Source: Paulinella micropora (Eukaryota; Cercozoa; Imbricatea; Euglyphida). Taken from it: a DNA stretch of 36,780 nucleotides. Each line of letters opens with the position of its first letter. Positions within the stretch are counted from its first letter, which is position 1. The translations under genes and the position numbers were made by a program. Positions 28,851 to 36,662 of this stretch are shown here, in pieces. The notes beneath the pieces were generated by a model. It was not told the origin of the DNA, did not search any database, and was given only the letters and a program-made list of their open reading frames with translations. The stretch covers positions 432,345 through 469,124 of the forward strand of contig BJOX01000176.1 of the NCBI GenBank assembly GCA_009731375.1, in the 5' to 3' direction.

Positions 28851-29015
28851 TCATCTCCACCAGAATGAGACGGAGAAGGACACCGACAAGCTCTGCACGT
28901 AATGCCAATGGCGCGGAGGGATATACAGCATCTCTTTCGGGCCGAGGATGCATTCGGTGTATGTAGCTTTAGCGAAGTCAGGGTACTTGGCAAGGTCTGG
29001 AGAGGCTACGCTTAC
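28851..29015 (-). CDS. KDM8: KDM8 last exon: distal iron His and C-terminus
   Basis: Acceptor CTATAG| at 29016-29017. 55 codons including the TGA stop at 28851-28853. Contains [26 protein letters not shown] with the third iron ligand, and S-V-S-F-W-W-R at the end. Confidence 0.9.
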   Translation of the reverse strand, partial: VSVASPDLAKYPDFAKATYTECILGPKEMLYIPPRHWHYVQSLSVSFSVSFWWR

Positions 29016-29121
29016 CTATAGGTAGATGGATAGATGGATGGATGGATGAATGGATAGAATAGATAGATAGATAGATAGATAGATATAGATAGATAGATGG
29101 ATAGATAGATCAGATAGATAG

Positions 29122-29152
<31 letters not shown>

Positions 29153-29217
29153 TTATATATATATAGATAGATAGATAGATAGATAGATAGATGGATAGAT
29201 GGATAGATAGATAGATG

Positions 29218-29252
<35 letters not shown>

Positions 29253-29486
29253 GCAAACACACGTACCAGGCTAGTGTTATGTGTCATGTTGGTAGGACTA
29301 GCGTATAGCTTGGGGGACTGGTCCGGGGCATAGAGCCGCACGTACTTGTACCCTACCACCTGCAGACGATAGACACGATAGGTAGATAGGATGGATAGAT
29401 ATGAGAGATAGATAGATGTCCACCTGTGCTAGAAGGTTGTGGTCTGGGTCGAAGTGCAGAGGAGAAACGGTCCCGGCCGGACCTCG

Positions 29487-29573
<87 letters not shown>

Positions 29574-29589
29574 AAAGAGCGAGAGAGAA

Positions 29590-29635
<46 letters not shown>

Positions 29636-30561
29636 TGAGAGAGAGAGAGAGAGAGAGAGATTGTTACCACTCATGTTATGTAAAGCTATGTTATGTTATG
29701 TTATGTTATGTTACGTTATGTTATGTCATGTTATGTTATGTTATGTTATGTTATGTTATGTTATGTTATGTTATGTCATGTCATGTCATGTCATGTCATG
29801 TCATGTCATGTCATGTTATGATATGTTATGTTATGTTATGTTATGTTATGTTATGTTATGTTCTGTCATCTGTTCTTTTATGTGATGTGATGTGATGTGA
29901 TGTTATGTGATGTTATGTTATGTTATATTATGTTATGCAGTATTATGCTATATTATGCTATGCTATGTTATGTCATGTTCTTTTATCTCAGTAATATTCC
30001 TGTCATATTGCATCCATACCGAACCAGACGTTGATTTGTGGCTCCCCACCGCCCTCTTCTTCCTCTCCTAGGAAAACAGACGGCTAGGTAGGTAGGTAGG
30101 CAGATAGATAAACAGATAAGCAAACAAATAGATAAACAGACAGAAAAAGAAATGGTTGAACAGATAGATAAACAGATAGATAAACAGATAGATAAACAGA
30201 TAGATAAACAGATAGATAGATAGATAGATAGTTACCTGTATGGTCCTCGGGCATGCTCAAGCAGCAGTAATCTACATACATACATTCATAAATACATACA
30301 TACATACATACATACATATACATACATACATACATACATACATACATACATACATACATACATACATACATACATGCATACATACATACAAACATACATA
30401 CATACCAGGCAGCTGTATGTCTCGTTGTAGTTCTGGGATTTGCTGCAGCAACCTGTGTTGCGCCAAATACCCGACCGGCCCTGCACATGGACATGTATCT
30501 ATACATACATATAACATACACACACACACGCACAGACACACACACAGACACAGACACACAG

Positions 30562-30626
<65 letters not shown>

Positions 30627-31147
30627 CATACATATACATATTCGCAGAGTGTGTTGTGTAAGTATCCGACTGGGCCTGTACACATACATGAATATACATA
30701 CACACACTCGCACATATATACATAGATATATGGATACATACATACATATCAGTTACAAGCTGTGTTGTGCTAAATATCCCACCGGGCCTGTACATATACA
30801 TACATATTAATACATACATTATACCATGTAGTATTTTATATCGGTACCAGCACAAAATGTGGTCAGGTTACCGATAGAATCTCATATGCGACGCGCCAAA
30901 TTCGGCGTGTTTTGCGGGCTCGCCGGCCCGGCCCGCCCGCAAAACACGTCAAATTTTTCGCTTTAGCCGCATAATATACGAGTAGATGCTTACCTGGTGG
31001 CAGCAAAGCGCGCAGCTCCACAGGCGTACCACCACCTACAGTTGCATTCATGTTATTGTATTGTATTACATCATCTACCTTTGTATGTATTTTATATTAA
31101 TCTAGATGGTCAGATTGTTGCCTGTTGGCTGTTGGTGGTGGTCGCCC

Positions 31148-31179
<32 letters not shown>

Positions 31180-31636
31180 CAGATATGTTTAATCTATGGG
31201 CGTGGCTTAGCTTGAAAAGCCATTGCCTCCTATACTACCCCCGGACAAGAAATTTCAGCACCGGCCAAGCTGCACACCAACCACTGTCTCGCTGTGGTTG
31301 GTGTCTGTGCCCAGTTCAAGCCGAAAGGTAGCCGAGCCCTTTTGAACTATACGGGACAACACTAGAACACTCCCCAGGAGCGCGTGCCCTAAGGAGATGA
31401 TGTCACACGCAAGTCGAGGTTTCAGGAGTTCACGCTCGTTGTGAGTTACCTTCTACAACCCCGACTTCATCAACCCTTTGCATCACGCCCCGACTTCATC
31501 AGCCATGGTCAGGAGTTGGTTGCCTGTTTAGCCCTTGCGCTGCGCGCGATTAACGGCGGACACAAAATCGTCATTGTAGGAGATAGTTAGATCTGAACCC
31601 CAGGCTGAGTTGCCAGTGGCAGAGACCGTCTCCAGG

Positions 31637-31674
<38 letters not shown>

Positions 31675-32100
31675 AATAGATAGAAATAGATAGATGAAAT
31701 ATCGACTCATGTCAGAAAAAAGGAGCTTCTGATTTCGTCAACCAGGAAGTCTGTGGGTAAAGTATTAACCCGATGCACAGCTAAGCCGTGATGTTTGCAC
31801 GGAAGGGACTGATACAGGCAATACCAAATCTCCCTNNNNNNNNNNCGAGCTCCCACCTCCATTACAGAGGACCCAGTAAGCAGATGGAGTTTCGAGACTG
31901 TTCGACAGTCTAGTATAAACCGACAGAGCACTGTGGGCTTTATTCCGGGCTCAACAAGCGAGAAAGGGCACCCTGAGGGAACAGGATTGTGCTTCCCGTC
32001 GCTATTTCGGCATGTGACTTATAGGCGTATGGCTAGGCACACATAAGGCACCCCACCACGGGCCCAGCACCCACACCATCCCCTAATTCTCTGTCTGTCG

Positions 32101-32133
<33 letters not shown>

Positions 32134-32164
32134 GGATAGGTAGATAGGTAGGTAGGTAGGTAGG

Positions 32165-32203
<39 letters not shown>

Positions 32204-32572
32204 GTACCCGTTGTACTGTAACTGCTGTGTGCGGAGGGCAGCAAGTACTTCTCAATAAACTCGTGACCTATGTATGTATGTATGTATGTATGTATGTATG
32301 TATGTATGTATGTATGTATGTATGTATGTGTGTATGTATGTATGTATGTATGCATGTATGTATGCATGTATGCATGCATGTATGCATGATGTTTGTATGT
32401 ATGTATGTATGTATGTATGTATGCATGTATGTATGTATGTATGTGTGTATGTATGTATGTATGCATGTAGGTATGTACGTATGTATGTACGTATGTATGT
32501 ATGTACGTACGTACCCGTCATGAGCTGCTGGCCCCATGTGTCACTCAGGTAGTCACTGTGTAGACAGACAGA

Positions 32573-32604
<32 letters not shown>

Positions 32605-32661
32605 TATATATATGTATATATATATATATATATATAGATAGATAGATAGATATAGATAGAT

Positions 32662-32697
<36 letters not shown>

Positions 32698-32789
32698 TTG
32701 GATGGCTACCTGCCCACTTCTATGGGCAAGGTGCGCGGGCCTAGGCGACGGCGTAGATAGCTCAGCTTCGACCAGCTGGGCGCATCGCC

Positions 32790-32822
<33 letters not shown>

Positions 32823-32903
32823 CGACGACGACGACGATGATGATGATGATGATGATGACGATGATGTGTGCGTGTATGTGTGTGTGTGTGTGTGCTGGTG
32901 AGG

Positions 32904-32934
<31 letters not shown>

Positions 32935-33866
32935 GGCACAAATGCGATCAAGAAAAACAGGATGGATAACGGTAGATAGGCTCGTAGGTAGACAGGTAGG
33001 TAGGTAGGTAGGTAGGTAGGTATGTGTTAGGGTTCTTTCTTTCGTTCTAGCCTGACCGGGGGCGCAGCTGGCAGGCCGACAGGCTGGCCAAGCCTCCATC
33101 ACACCTGTCAGCACAACTGGCCGACCCGTCCGCATGTACTGACTGGAAAACACTGCAACACAATACCATGCAATATAAGACCATGTAATACAAGACAATG
33201 CAATACAATGCAATGCAATACAATACAATACAATACAATACAATACAATACAATATAATAGCAATATACAGTACAATACATTACAATACAATACAATACA
33301 ATACAATACAATACTACGTGACAATCCAATACAATCCAATACAATCCAATCCAATCCAATCCAATAAAATACAATACAATACAATACAATACACTACAAT
33401 ACAATACACTACAATACAATAAACTACACTACACTACACTACAATACAATATAATACAATATAATACAATACAATGCAATACAACAATACAAAACCAAAG
33501 AAACAAAGCACAACAATACACAATGCAGCAAAATGCAATATGATGCAAGACAAAACAATACATTACAATACATTACAACACAACAGAATACCCAGTAGCG
33601 GGGGCACGTGCACGCGATGCAATGGATGACGCAGAGACAAGGTGGGGATACACTAAGCAATGGATAACGCAGAGACCACGTGGGGATACACTAAGATGGC
33701 AGACATGGATACATAGACACATAGATACATAGATACATAGATAATACAGATACATAGATACATAGATACATAAATACATAGATACATCGATACATAAATA
33801 CATAGATACATAGATACATAGATACTATGTACATATCTACCTTGGGCGCCAAGTCTTCCAGCAGTC

Positions 33867-33910
<44 letters not shown>

Positions 33911-34355
33911 GCGCTCGAAGTTGGGCTAGACGCGGATGATGCGATGGAGAGAGCAGAAGGAGAAGGAGAGGAAGGAGAAGAAGAAGAAGAAGAAGAAGAA
34001 GAAGAAGAAGAAGAAGAAGAAGAAGAAGAAGAAGAAGAAGACGTTGGAGAGTGTGTGTGAGTAGCAGCGGTTGTTCTGCGTCGTTTGGCCGTTGGTTCGG
34101 TAGTAGCCGCTTGATTGGCGCTGTGCTCGCTAAGCCTGCCCAGACGTGCGATCTGAGCTTGCAGCGCTTTGGCGTGCAGCGGCGCTCCTCACACCCACAC
34201 AGCAGATATTCATACACCTTTCTATACATGAACATATATTTTGTGTATACATATATGTATATAAGTACAATCTGTTCCTGAAGCGCTTGGGCGTGAACCA
34301 GCGCCCTAACACCCATACAACACATATTCTCTCTCTCTCTCTCTCTTCCTCTCTC

Positions 34356-34420
<65 letters not shown>

Positions 34421-34497
34421 CTCGTGCAATCTGTTCCCATAGCGCTTGGGCGTACACAGGCGCTCCTAGCATCCACACAGCAGATAGTCATACACAT

Positions 34498-34564
<67 letters not shown>

Positions 34565-34661
34565 ATCTAGCTCCTGCAGCGCTCCTAACAGCCACACAGG
34601 AGATATTCATACACCTTCCTATAAATGTGTACATATATAAATATATGTATCTATGCGTTTA

Positions 34662-34713
<52 letters not shown>

Positions 34714-34823
34714 CCTAACATGAGTGCCAGGTCCAGCTCTCGCAAGAGGTCGCCGACGGTCACGCCTGGTCCACCCGGCACAAAGTGGCAGTAGTGAGAC
34801 AAACAGATGTATCCGGCCAACCG
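28851..34823 (-). CDS. KDM8: JmjC-domain protein KDM8/JMJD5 homologue, 14 exons visible (5' end missing)
   Basis: KDM8/JMJD5 is a Fe(II)/2-oxoglutarate-dependent JmjC oxygenase, an arginyl hydroxylase in animals and clock-linked in plants. Fourteen exons on the - strand join with every phase conserved and total 428 codons plus stop. The order follows the family: N-terminal helical region, low-complexity linker, R-V-H-V-P and [32 protein letters not shown], then the JmjC core. Iron ligands are present: H and D of L-H-F-D-P-D-H-N, and the distal His of H-W-H-Y-V. The 2-oxoglutarate-type Lys is in Y-K-Y-V-R-L-Y. The protein ends S-V-S-F-W-W-R-stop, as in the family. Human KDM8 is about 416 residues; here the first roughly 100 are not found. 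Introns are mostly microsatellite, and three exons have decoy partial copies. The core looks functional. Confidence 0.9.
29025..29256. repeat. (GATA)n and (TA)n intronic array
   Basis: Tetranucleotide repeats with GGAT variants fill the intron between the last two KDM8 exons. Confidence 0.9.
29267..29359 (-). CDS. KDM8: KDM8 exon: 2-oxoglutarate Lys strand
   Basis: 31 codons in phase 0, acceptor CTGCAG| and donor AGCCTG|GTACGT. Encodes [12 protein letters not shown] and M-T-H-N-T-S-L, matching the family's H-N-T-S segment. Confidence 0.9.
29424..29482 (-). CDS. KDM8: KDM8 exon: HxD iron site
   Basis: 59 nt, taking one base from the previous exon. Encodes [19 protein letters not shown] with the His-x-Asp iron ligands. 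Donor GCACAG|GTGGAC. Confidence 0.9.
29490..29662. repeat. (GA)n and (GATA)n intronic array
   Basis: Purine dinucleotide and tetranucleotide runs directly upstream (in gene orientation) of the HxD exon. Confidence 0.9.
29690..29975. repeat. pentanucleotide (TTATG)n/(TCATG)n array
   Basis: About 280 bp of a 5-bp unit with homogeneous blocks of TTATG, then TCATG, then TTATG again, and GTGAT variants. It lies in a KDM8 intron. Confidence 0.9.
30020..30067 (-). CDS. KDM8: KDM8 exon: NVWFG
   Basis: 48 nt encoding an E-E-E-E-G-G-G stretch and P-Q-I-N-V-W-F-G, the strand before the iron site. Acceptor TTCCTAG| and donor TTCG|GTATGG. Confidence 0.85.
30236..30271 (-). CDS. KDM8: KDM8 micro-exon (36 nt)
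   Basis: Encodes [13 protein letters not shown] across its junctions. The family has the matching I-P-D-Y-C segment. Donor CATACAG|GTAACT. Confidence 0.85.
30279..30405. repeat. (CATA)n intronic array
   Basis: Tetranucleotide repeat running up to the donor of the exon at 30406-30480. Confidence 0.95.
30406..30480 (-). CDS. KDM8: KDM8 exon: GYLAQH / QIPEL
   Basis: 75 nt. Encodes [17 protein letters not shown] and R-D-I-Q-L-P, near-identical in pattern to the family. Acceptor TGTGCAG|GGCCGG. Two partial copies of its 5' end and acceptor lie upstream in the gene. Confidence 0.9.
30515..30640. repeat. (CA)n, (TA)n and (CATA)n between exon copies
   Basis: Microsatellite filling the space between the true exon and the first decoy copy. 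Confidence 0.9.
30641..30675 (-). repeat. decoy partial exon, copy 2 of GYLAQH exon
   Basis: Preceded by GTGTACAG|GCCCAG. Translates [11 protein letters not shown] in the same phase, then runs into microsatellite without a donor. Confidence 0.75.
30750..30787 (-). repeat. decoy partial exon, copy 3 of GYLAQH exon
   Basis: Preceded by ATGTACAG|GCCCGG. Translates [10 protein letters not shown] and then a stop. It is the first copy met by a transcript. Confidence 0.75.
30898..30956. other. near-perfect hairpin in a KDM8 intron
   Basis: The 22-nt arm at 30898-30919 pairs with 30935-30956 with about two mismatches (core CGTGTTTTGCGGGC), around a 15-nt GC-rich loop. It could be a foldback element or an intronic structured RNA. 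Confidence 0.6.
30994..31035 (-). CDS. KDM8: KDM8 exon (42 nt)
   Basis: Encodes [13 protein letters not shown] across its junctions. Acceptor CTGTAG| and donor CACCAG|GTAAGC. Phase fits both neighbours. This segment is variable in the family. Confidence 0.75.
31150..31182. repeat. (GATA)n flank of 455-bp repeat
   Basis: Short tetranucleotide array at the left edge of the second dispersed-repeat copy. Confidence 0.9.
31183..31637 (-). mobile_element. 455-bp dispersed repeat, copy 2 (inverted)
   Basis: Reverse complement of 5007-5461, the same length. It sits within a KDM8 intron and is flanked by GATA/TATC arrays on both sides. The - strand reads [15 protein letters not shown] near its start, as in copy 1. 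Confidence 0.75.
31638..31695. repeat. (GATA)n array
   Basis: Right flank of the dispersed repeat. Confidence 0.9.
31696..32098. other. intronic sequence with 10-base gap; unknown repeat possible
   Basis: About 400 bp of non-microsatellite sequence bounded on both sides by GATA arrays, with Ns at 31836-31845. No splice-supported exon. It may be another dispersed element, but no second copy is in the window. Confidence 0.4.
32102..32203. repeat. (GATA)n/(GGTA)n array
   Basis: Intronic tetranucleotide array ending at the donor of the exon 32208-32267. Confidence 0.9.
32208..32267 (-). CDS. KDM8: KDM8 exon: HEFIEKYLL
   Basis: 60 nt, acceptor ACATAG| and donor ACGG|GTACCT. Encodes H-E-F-I-E-K-Y-L-L, matching the family's N-E-F-I-S-K-Y-I segment, then a Ser-rich loop. 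Confidence 0.85.
32268..32514. repeat. (TATG)n array filling an entire intron
   Basis: The whole 247-bp intron is TATG repeat with CATG and ACGT variants. The acceptor CATAG and the donor GTACGT lie inside the array itself. Confidence 0.95.
32515..32555 (-). CDS. KDM8: KDM8 micro-exon (41 nt)
   Basis: Encodes [13 protein letters not shown], equivalent to the family's Y-T-D-E-E-W-S-Q-T-L-M-T. Acceptor TCTACACAG| and donor ACGG|GTACGT. Confidence 0.85.
32560..32698. repeat. (GATA)n/(GACA)n/(TA)n array
   Basis: Fills the intron between the exons at 32515 and 32710. Confidence 0.9.
32710..32788 (-). CDS. KDM8: KDM8 exon: RTLPIEVG
   Basis: 79 nt. Encodes [17 protein letters not shown] and R-T-L-P-I-E-V-G, the family's R-T-V-P-V-E-V-G. 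Acceptor TCATCAG| and donor GGGCAG|GTAGCC. Confidence 0.9.
32790..33024. repeat. (ATG)n/(ACG)n, (GT)n, poly-G and (GGTA)n
   Basis: Four different simple repeats in one intron: trinucleotide to about 32866, GT to 32918, G-tract to 32936 and GGTA at 32984-33022. Confidence 0.9.
33081..33152 (-). CDS. KDM8: KDM8 exon: TGRPVVLTG
   Basis: 72 nt. Encodes [16 protein letters not shown] and M-E-A-W-P-A, the family's G-R-P-V-I-L-K-G and H-W-P. Acceptor GTTGCAG| and donor GCCT|GTCGGC. A second AG ten bases further in would break phase. Confidence 0.85.
33160..33585. repeat. pentanucleotide (AATAC)n array
   Basis: About 425 bp of AATAC with ATGCA, ATCCA and CTACA variants in homogeneous blocks. It fills a KDM8 intron and may be polymorphic. 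Confidence 0.9.
33592..33652 (-). CDS. KDM8: KDM8 exon: RVHVP
   Basis: 61 nt, acceptor CTTAG|TGTATC and donor CTGG|GTATTC. Encodes [14 protein letters not shown], matching the family's V-P-R-L-H-R-P-S-L. Phase joins both neighbours. Confidence 0.8.
33657..33690 (-). repeat. decoy copy of the RVHVP exon 5' end
   Basis: The acceptor plus about 34 nt of the exon are duplicated directly upstream (in gene orientation), giving two TTAG|TGTATCCCCAC acceptors 38 bp apart. Confidence 0.75.
33700..33830. repeat. (ATACATAG)n array
   Basis: Imperfect ACATAGAT repeat in a KDM8 intron. Confidence 0.85.
33841..34187 (-). CDS. KDM8: KDM8 exon: end of N-terminal helical region and low-complexity linker
   Basis: 347 nt (two bases plus 115 codons). 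Starts [15 protein letters not shown], comparable to the helix after M-G in human KDM8. A basic A-K-R-R-R-T-T follows, then a poly-Ser run from (TCT)n, a poly-Thr run from (ACA)n, and R-L-L-E-D-L-A-P-K at the donor. The coding trinucleotide arrays are at about 33977-34039 and 33868-33911 on the + strand. The in-frame total length supports the call. Confidence 0.75.
34188..34600 (-). repeat. three additional tandem copies of acceptor plus exon start
   Basis: Units at about 34266-34325, 34424-34495 and 34562-34612 each repeat the intron end (…TGCTGTGTGGNTG..AG) and the first 30-45 nt of the exon. (TC)n tracts lie between them at 34329-34420 and 34500-34561. Translations are [12 protein letters not shown] (out of phase by one base), [13 protein letters not shown] (in phase) and a short A-L-Q-E-L. 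Confidence 0.8.
34668..34708. repeat. (GA)n array
   Basis: Dinucleotide array directly after the donor of the exon at 34715. Confidence 0.9.
34715..34823 (-). CDS. KDM8: KDM8 exon: N-terminal helical domain
   Basis: 109 nt if the acceptor is CGGAG| at 34824-34825, which gives phase 0 and one base over for the next exon. Encodes [14 protein letters not shown] and [16 protein letters not shown], comparable to the helices around C-D-M-G-L-L-M-G in human KDM8. The 5' boundary is the least certain of the gene. Confidence 0.65.
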
Positions 34824-34854
34824 CTCCGATTTGGGGAACAGAAGGCGGGTTTTG

Positions 34855-34977
34855 GAGGGGGGAAGGGGGGGGGGGGGGAAAAGGGGGGGNNNNNNNNNNN
34901 NNNNNNNNNNNNNNNNNNNNNNNNNNNNNNGGGGGGGGTTTGGGGGGGGGGGGGGGGGGGGGGGGGGAAAAGAGGGT
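34855..34977. other. poly-G tracts with 41-base assembly gap
   Basis: G-runs flank Ns at 34890-34930. Upstream KDM8 exons may be lost here. Confidence 0.9.
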
Positions 34978-34985
34978 CGGGACAT

Positions 34986-35215
34986 TCTCTCTCTCTCTCT
35001 CTCTCTCTCTTTCAGCCCCCCCTTCCCTCCTCCTCCTCCCTCCTCGCTTCCTTCCACCGGCTCTTGCTTCTCAAGGCAGGTATCGGGTTGAGGGAGAGGG
35101 AAACCAGGAGCCAAGCAGCAGCAGACAGTTGTAGAGGGAGAGGAAGGCGACGTGCAGTGAGGACAGCCTTCGCCCACCAGACAAAGAACCTGAGGAGAGG
35201 GGAAAGGAGAAGGGA
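34986..35215. other. no exon resolved; upstream KDM8 region
   Basis: A - strand CTCCTCAG acceptor-like site near 35190 precedes open sequence, but I cannot match it to the KDM8 N-terminus. Missing 5' exons could lie here or beyond the window. Confidence 0.3.
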
Positions 35216-35307
35216 AGGGGGGGGAGGAAAGAGGAGGAGGTGGAGGAGAAGGAGGAGGAGGAGAGAGGAGGAGGAGGGAGGGGGAGGAGGAGGAGGAGGA
35301 TGAGGAG

Positions 35308-35372
<65 letters not shown>

Positions 35373-35506
35373 GGAAGAGGGGGAGGAAGAGGAGGAGGAG
35401 GAGGAGGAGGACGAAGAAGAAGAAGAAGAAGAAGAAGGAGAAGAAGAAGAAGAAGNNNNNNNNNNAGAAGAAGAAGAAGAAGAAGGAGAAGAAGAAGAAG
35501 AAGAAG

Positions 35507-35548
<42 letters not shown>

Positions 35549-35558
35549 GTAGTAGTAG

Positions 35559-35653
<95 letters not shown>

Positions 35654-35686
35654 CATTATTATTATCATTATTATTATCATTATTTT
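35216..35686. repeat. (GGA)n, (GAA)n, (GTA)n and (TTA)n array with 10-base gap
   Basis: Successive trinucleotide blocks change GGA to GAA to GTA to TTA over 470 bp, with Ns at 35456-35465. The last block runs up to SINE D. Confidence 0.95.
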
Positions 35687-35917
35687 GGACACCGTGATAG
35701 CCCAGTGGTCAAGTTCTACCATCTGGGCCCTCGCCAGTTCGATTCCCGTCGGTGCCACCAGTATTTTCATTGAACATACCGGTCCGTCTGGAAGTGTTGG
35801 AACTGCCCTTGCGGGGGTGTCATTAGAGCCTATCGTCAATTCTTCGTACTCCCCTCACGGGTGAGACGATGGAGGCGCATGTGCAGATTTGCATCAGCCA
35901 TTGACAGAGAAGCACTA
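35687..35917 (+). mobile_element. tRNA-derived SINE, copy D (complete head)
   Basis: A box TAGCCCAGTGG (35698-35708) and B box GTTCGATTCC (35737-35746), then the shared body and a TTA/TTAC tail to 36027. It lacks the internal duplication of copy A. Confidence 0.85.
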
Positions 35918-36027
35918 TTATTATTACTATTACTATTATTACTATTACTATCATTATTATTATTACTATTACTATTATTATTATTATTACTATTACTATT
36001 ATTATTATTATTACTATTATTATTATT

Positions 36028-36186
36028 ACCAGTATTTTCATTGAACATACCGGCCCGTCTGGAAGTGTTGGAACTGCCCTTGCGGGGGTGTCATTAGAGC
36101 TTATCGTCAATTCTTCGTAGTCCCCTCACGGGTGAGACGATGGAGGCGCATGTGCAGAAATGCATCAGCCATTGACAGAGAGGCAC

Positions 36187-36188
<2 letters not shown>
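36028..36188 (+). mobile_element. 5'-truncated SINE, copy E
   Basis: Begins at CCAGTATTTTCATTGAACAT and ends in GAGGCACTA with a (TTA)n tail at 36189-36236. The head is missing. Confidence 0.8.
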
Positions 36189-36236
<48 letters not shown>

Positions 36237-36237
<1 letters not shown>

Positions 36238-36403
36238 TCAGCCCAATGGCCGCAAGGCGTTAAACTGTGACGCCAACTCATAACCCTTTGGTGGTAGATG
36301 CTGGGGAGGAGGGTCGTTGCGCGCGTAAAAGATCTTAAACTCCGCATATGCTGGTTGATAGCCCAGGACCCAGCAGACACCAGATTGTTATGGGTGGGGT
36401 TTC
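36237..36403. other. unassigned sequence before large gap
   Basis: CAGCCCAATGGCCGCAAGG at the start resembles a tRNA-type A box, so this may be a different SINE. It is cut by the gap at 36404-36642. Confidence 0.3.
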
Positions 36404-36642
36404 NNNNNNNNNNNNNNNNNNNNNNNNNNNNNNNNNNNNNNNNNNNNNNNNNNNNNNNNNNNNNNNNNNNNNNNNNNNNNNNNNNNNNNNNNNNNNNNNN
36501 NNNNNNNNNNNNNNNNNNNNNNNNNNNNNNNNNNNNNNNNNNNNNNNNNNNNNNNNNNNNNNNNNNNNNNNNNNNNNNNNNNNNNNNNNNNNNNNNNNNN
36601 NNNNNNNNNNNNNNNNNNNNNNNNNNNNNNNNNNNNNNNNNN
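36404..36642. other. 239-base assembly gap
   Basis: Run of Ns. Confidence 1.
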
Positions 36643-36662
36643 TTATTTTTACTATTATTATT

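Noticed and set aside
32227-32552. Met/Tyr/Cys/Val repeat ORFs on both strands
   Set aside because: They are translations of the (TATG)n array. The flanking KDM8 exons are in a defined frame on the - strand.
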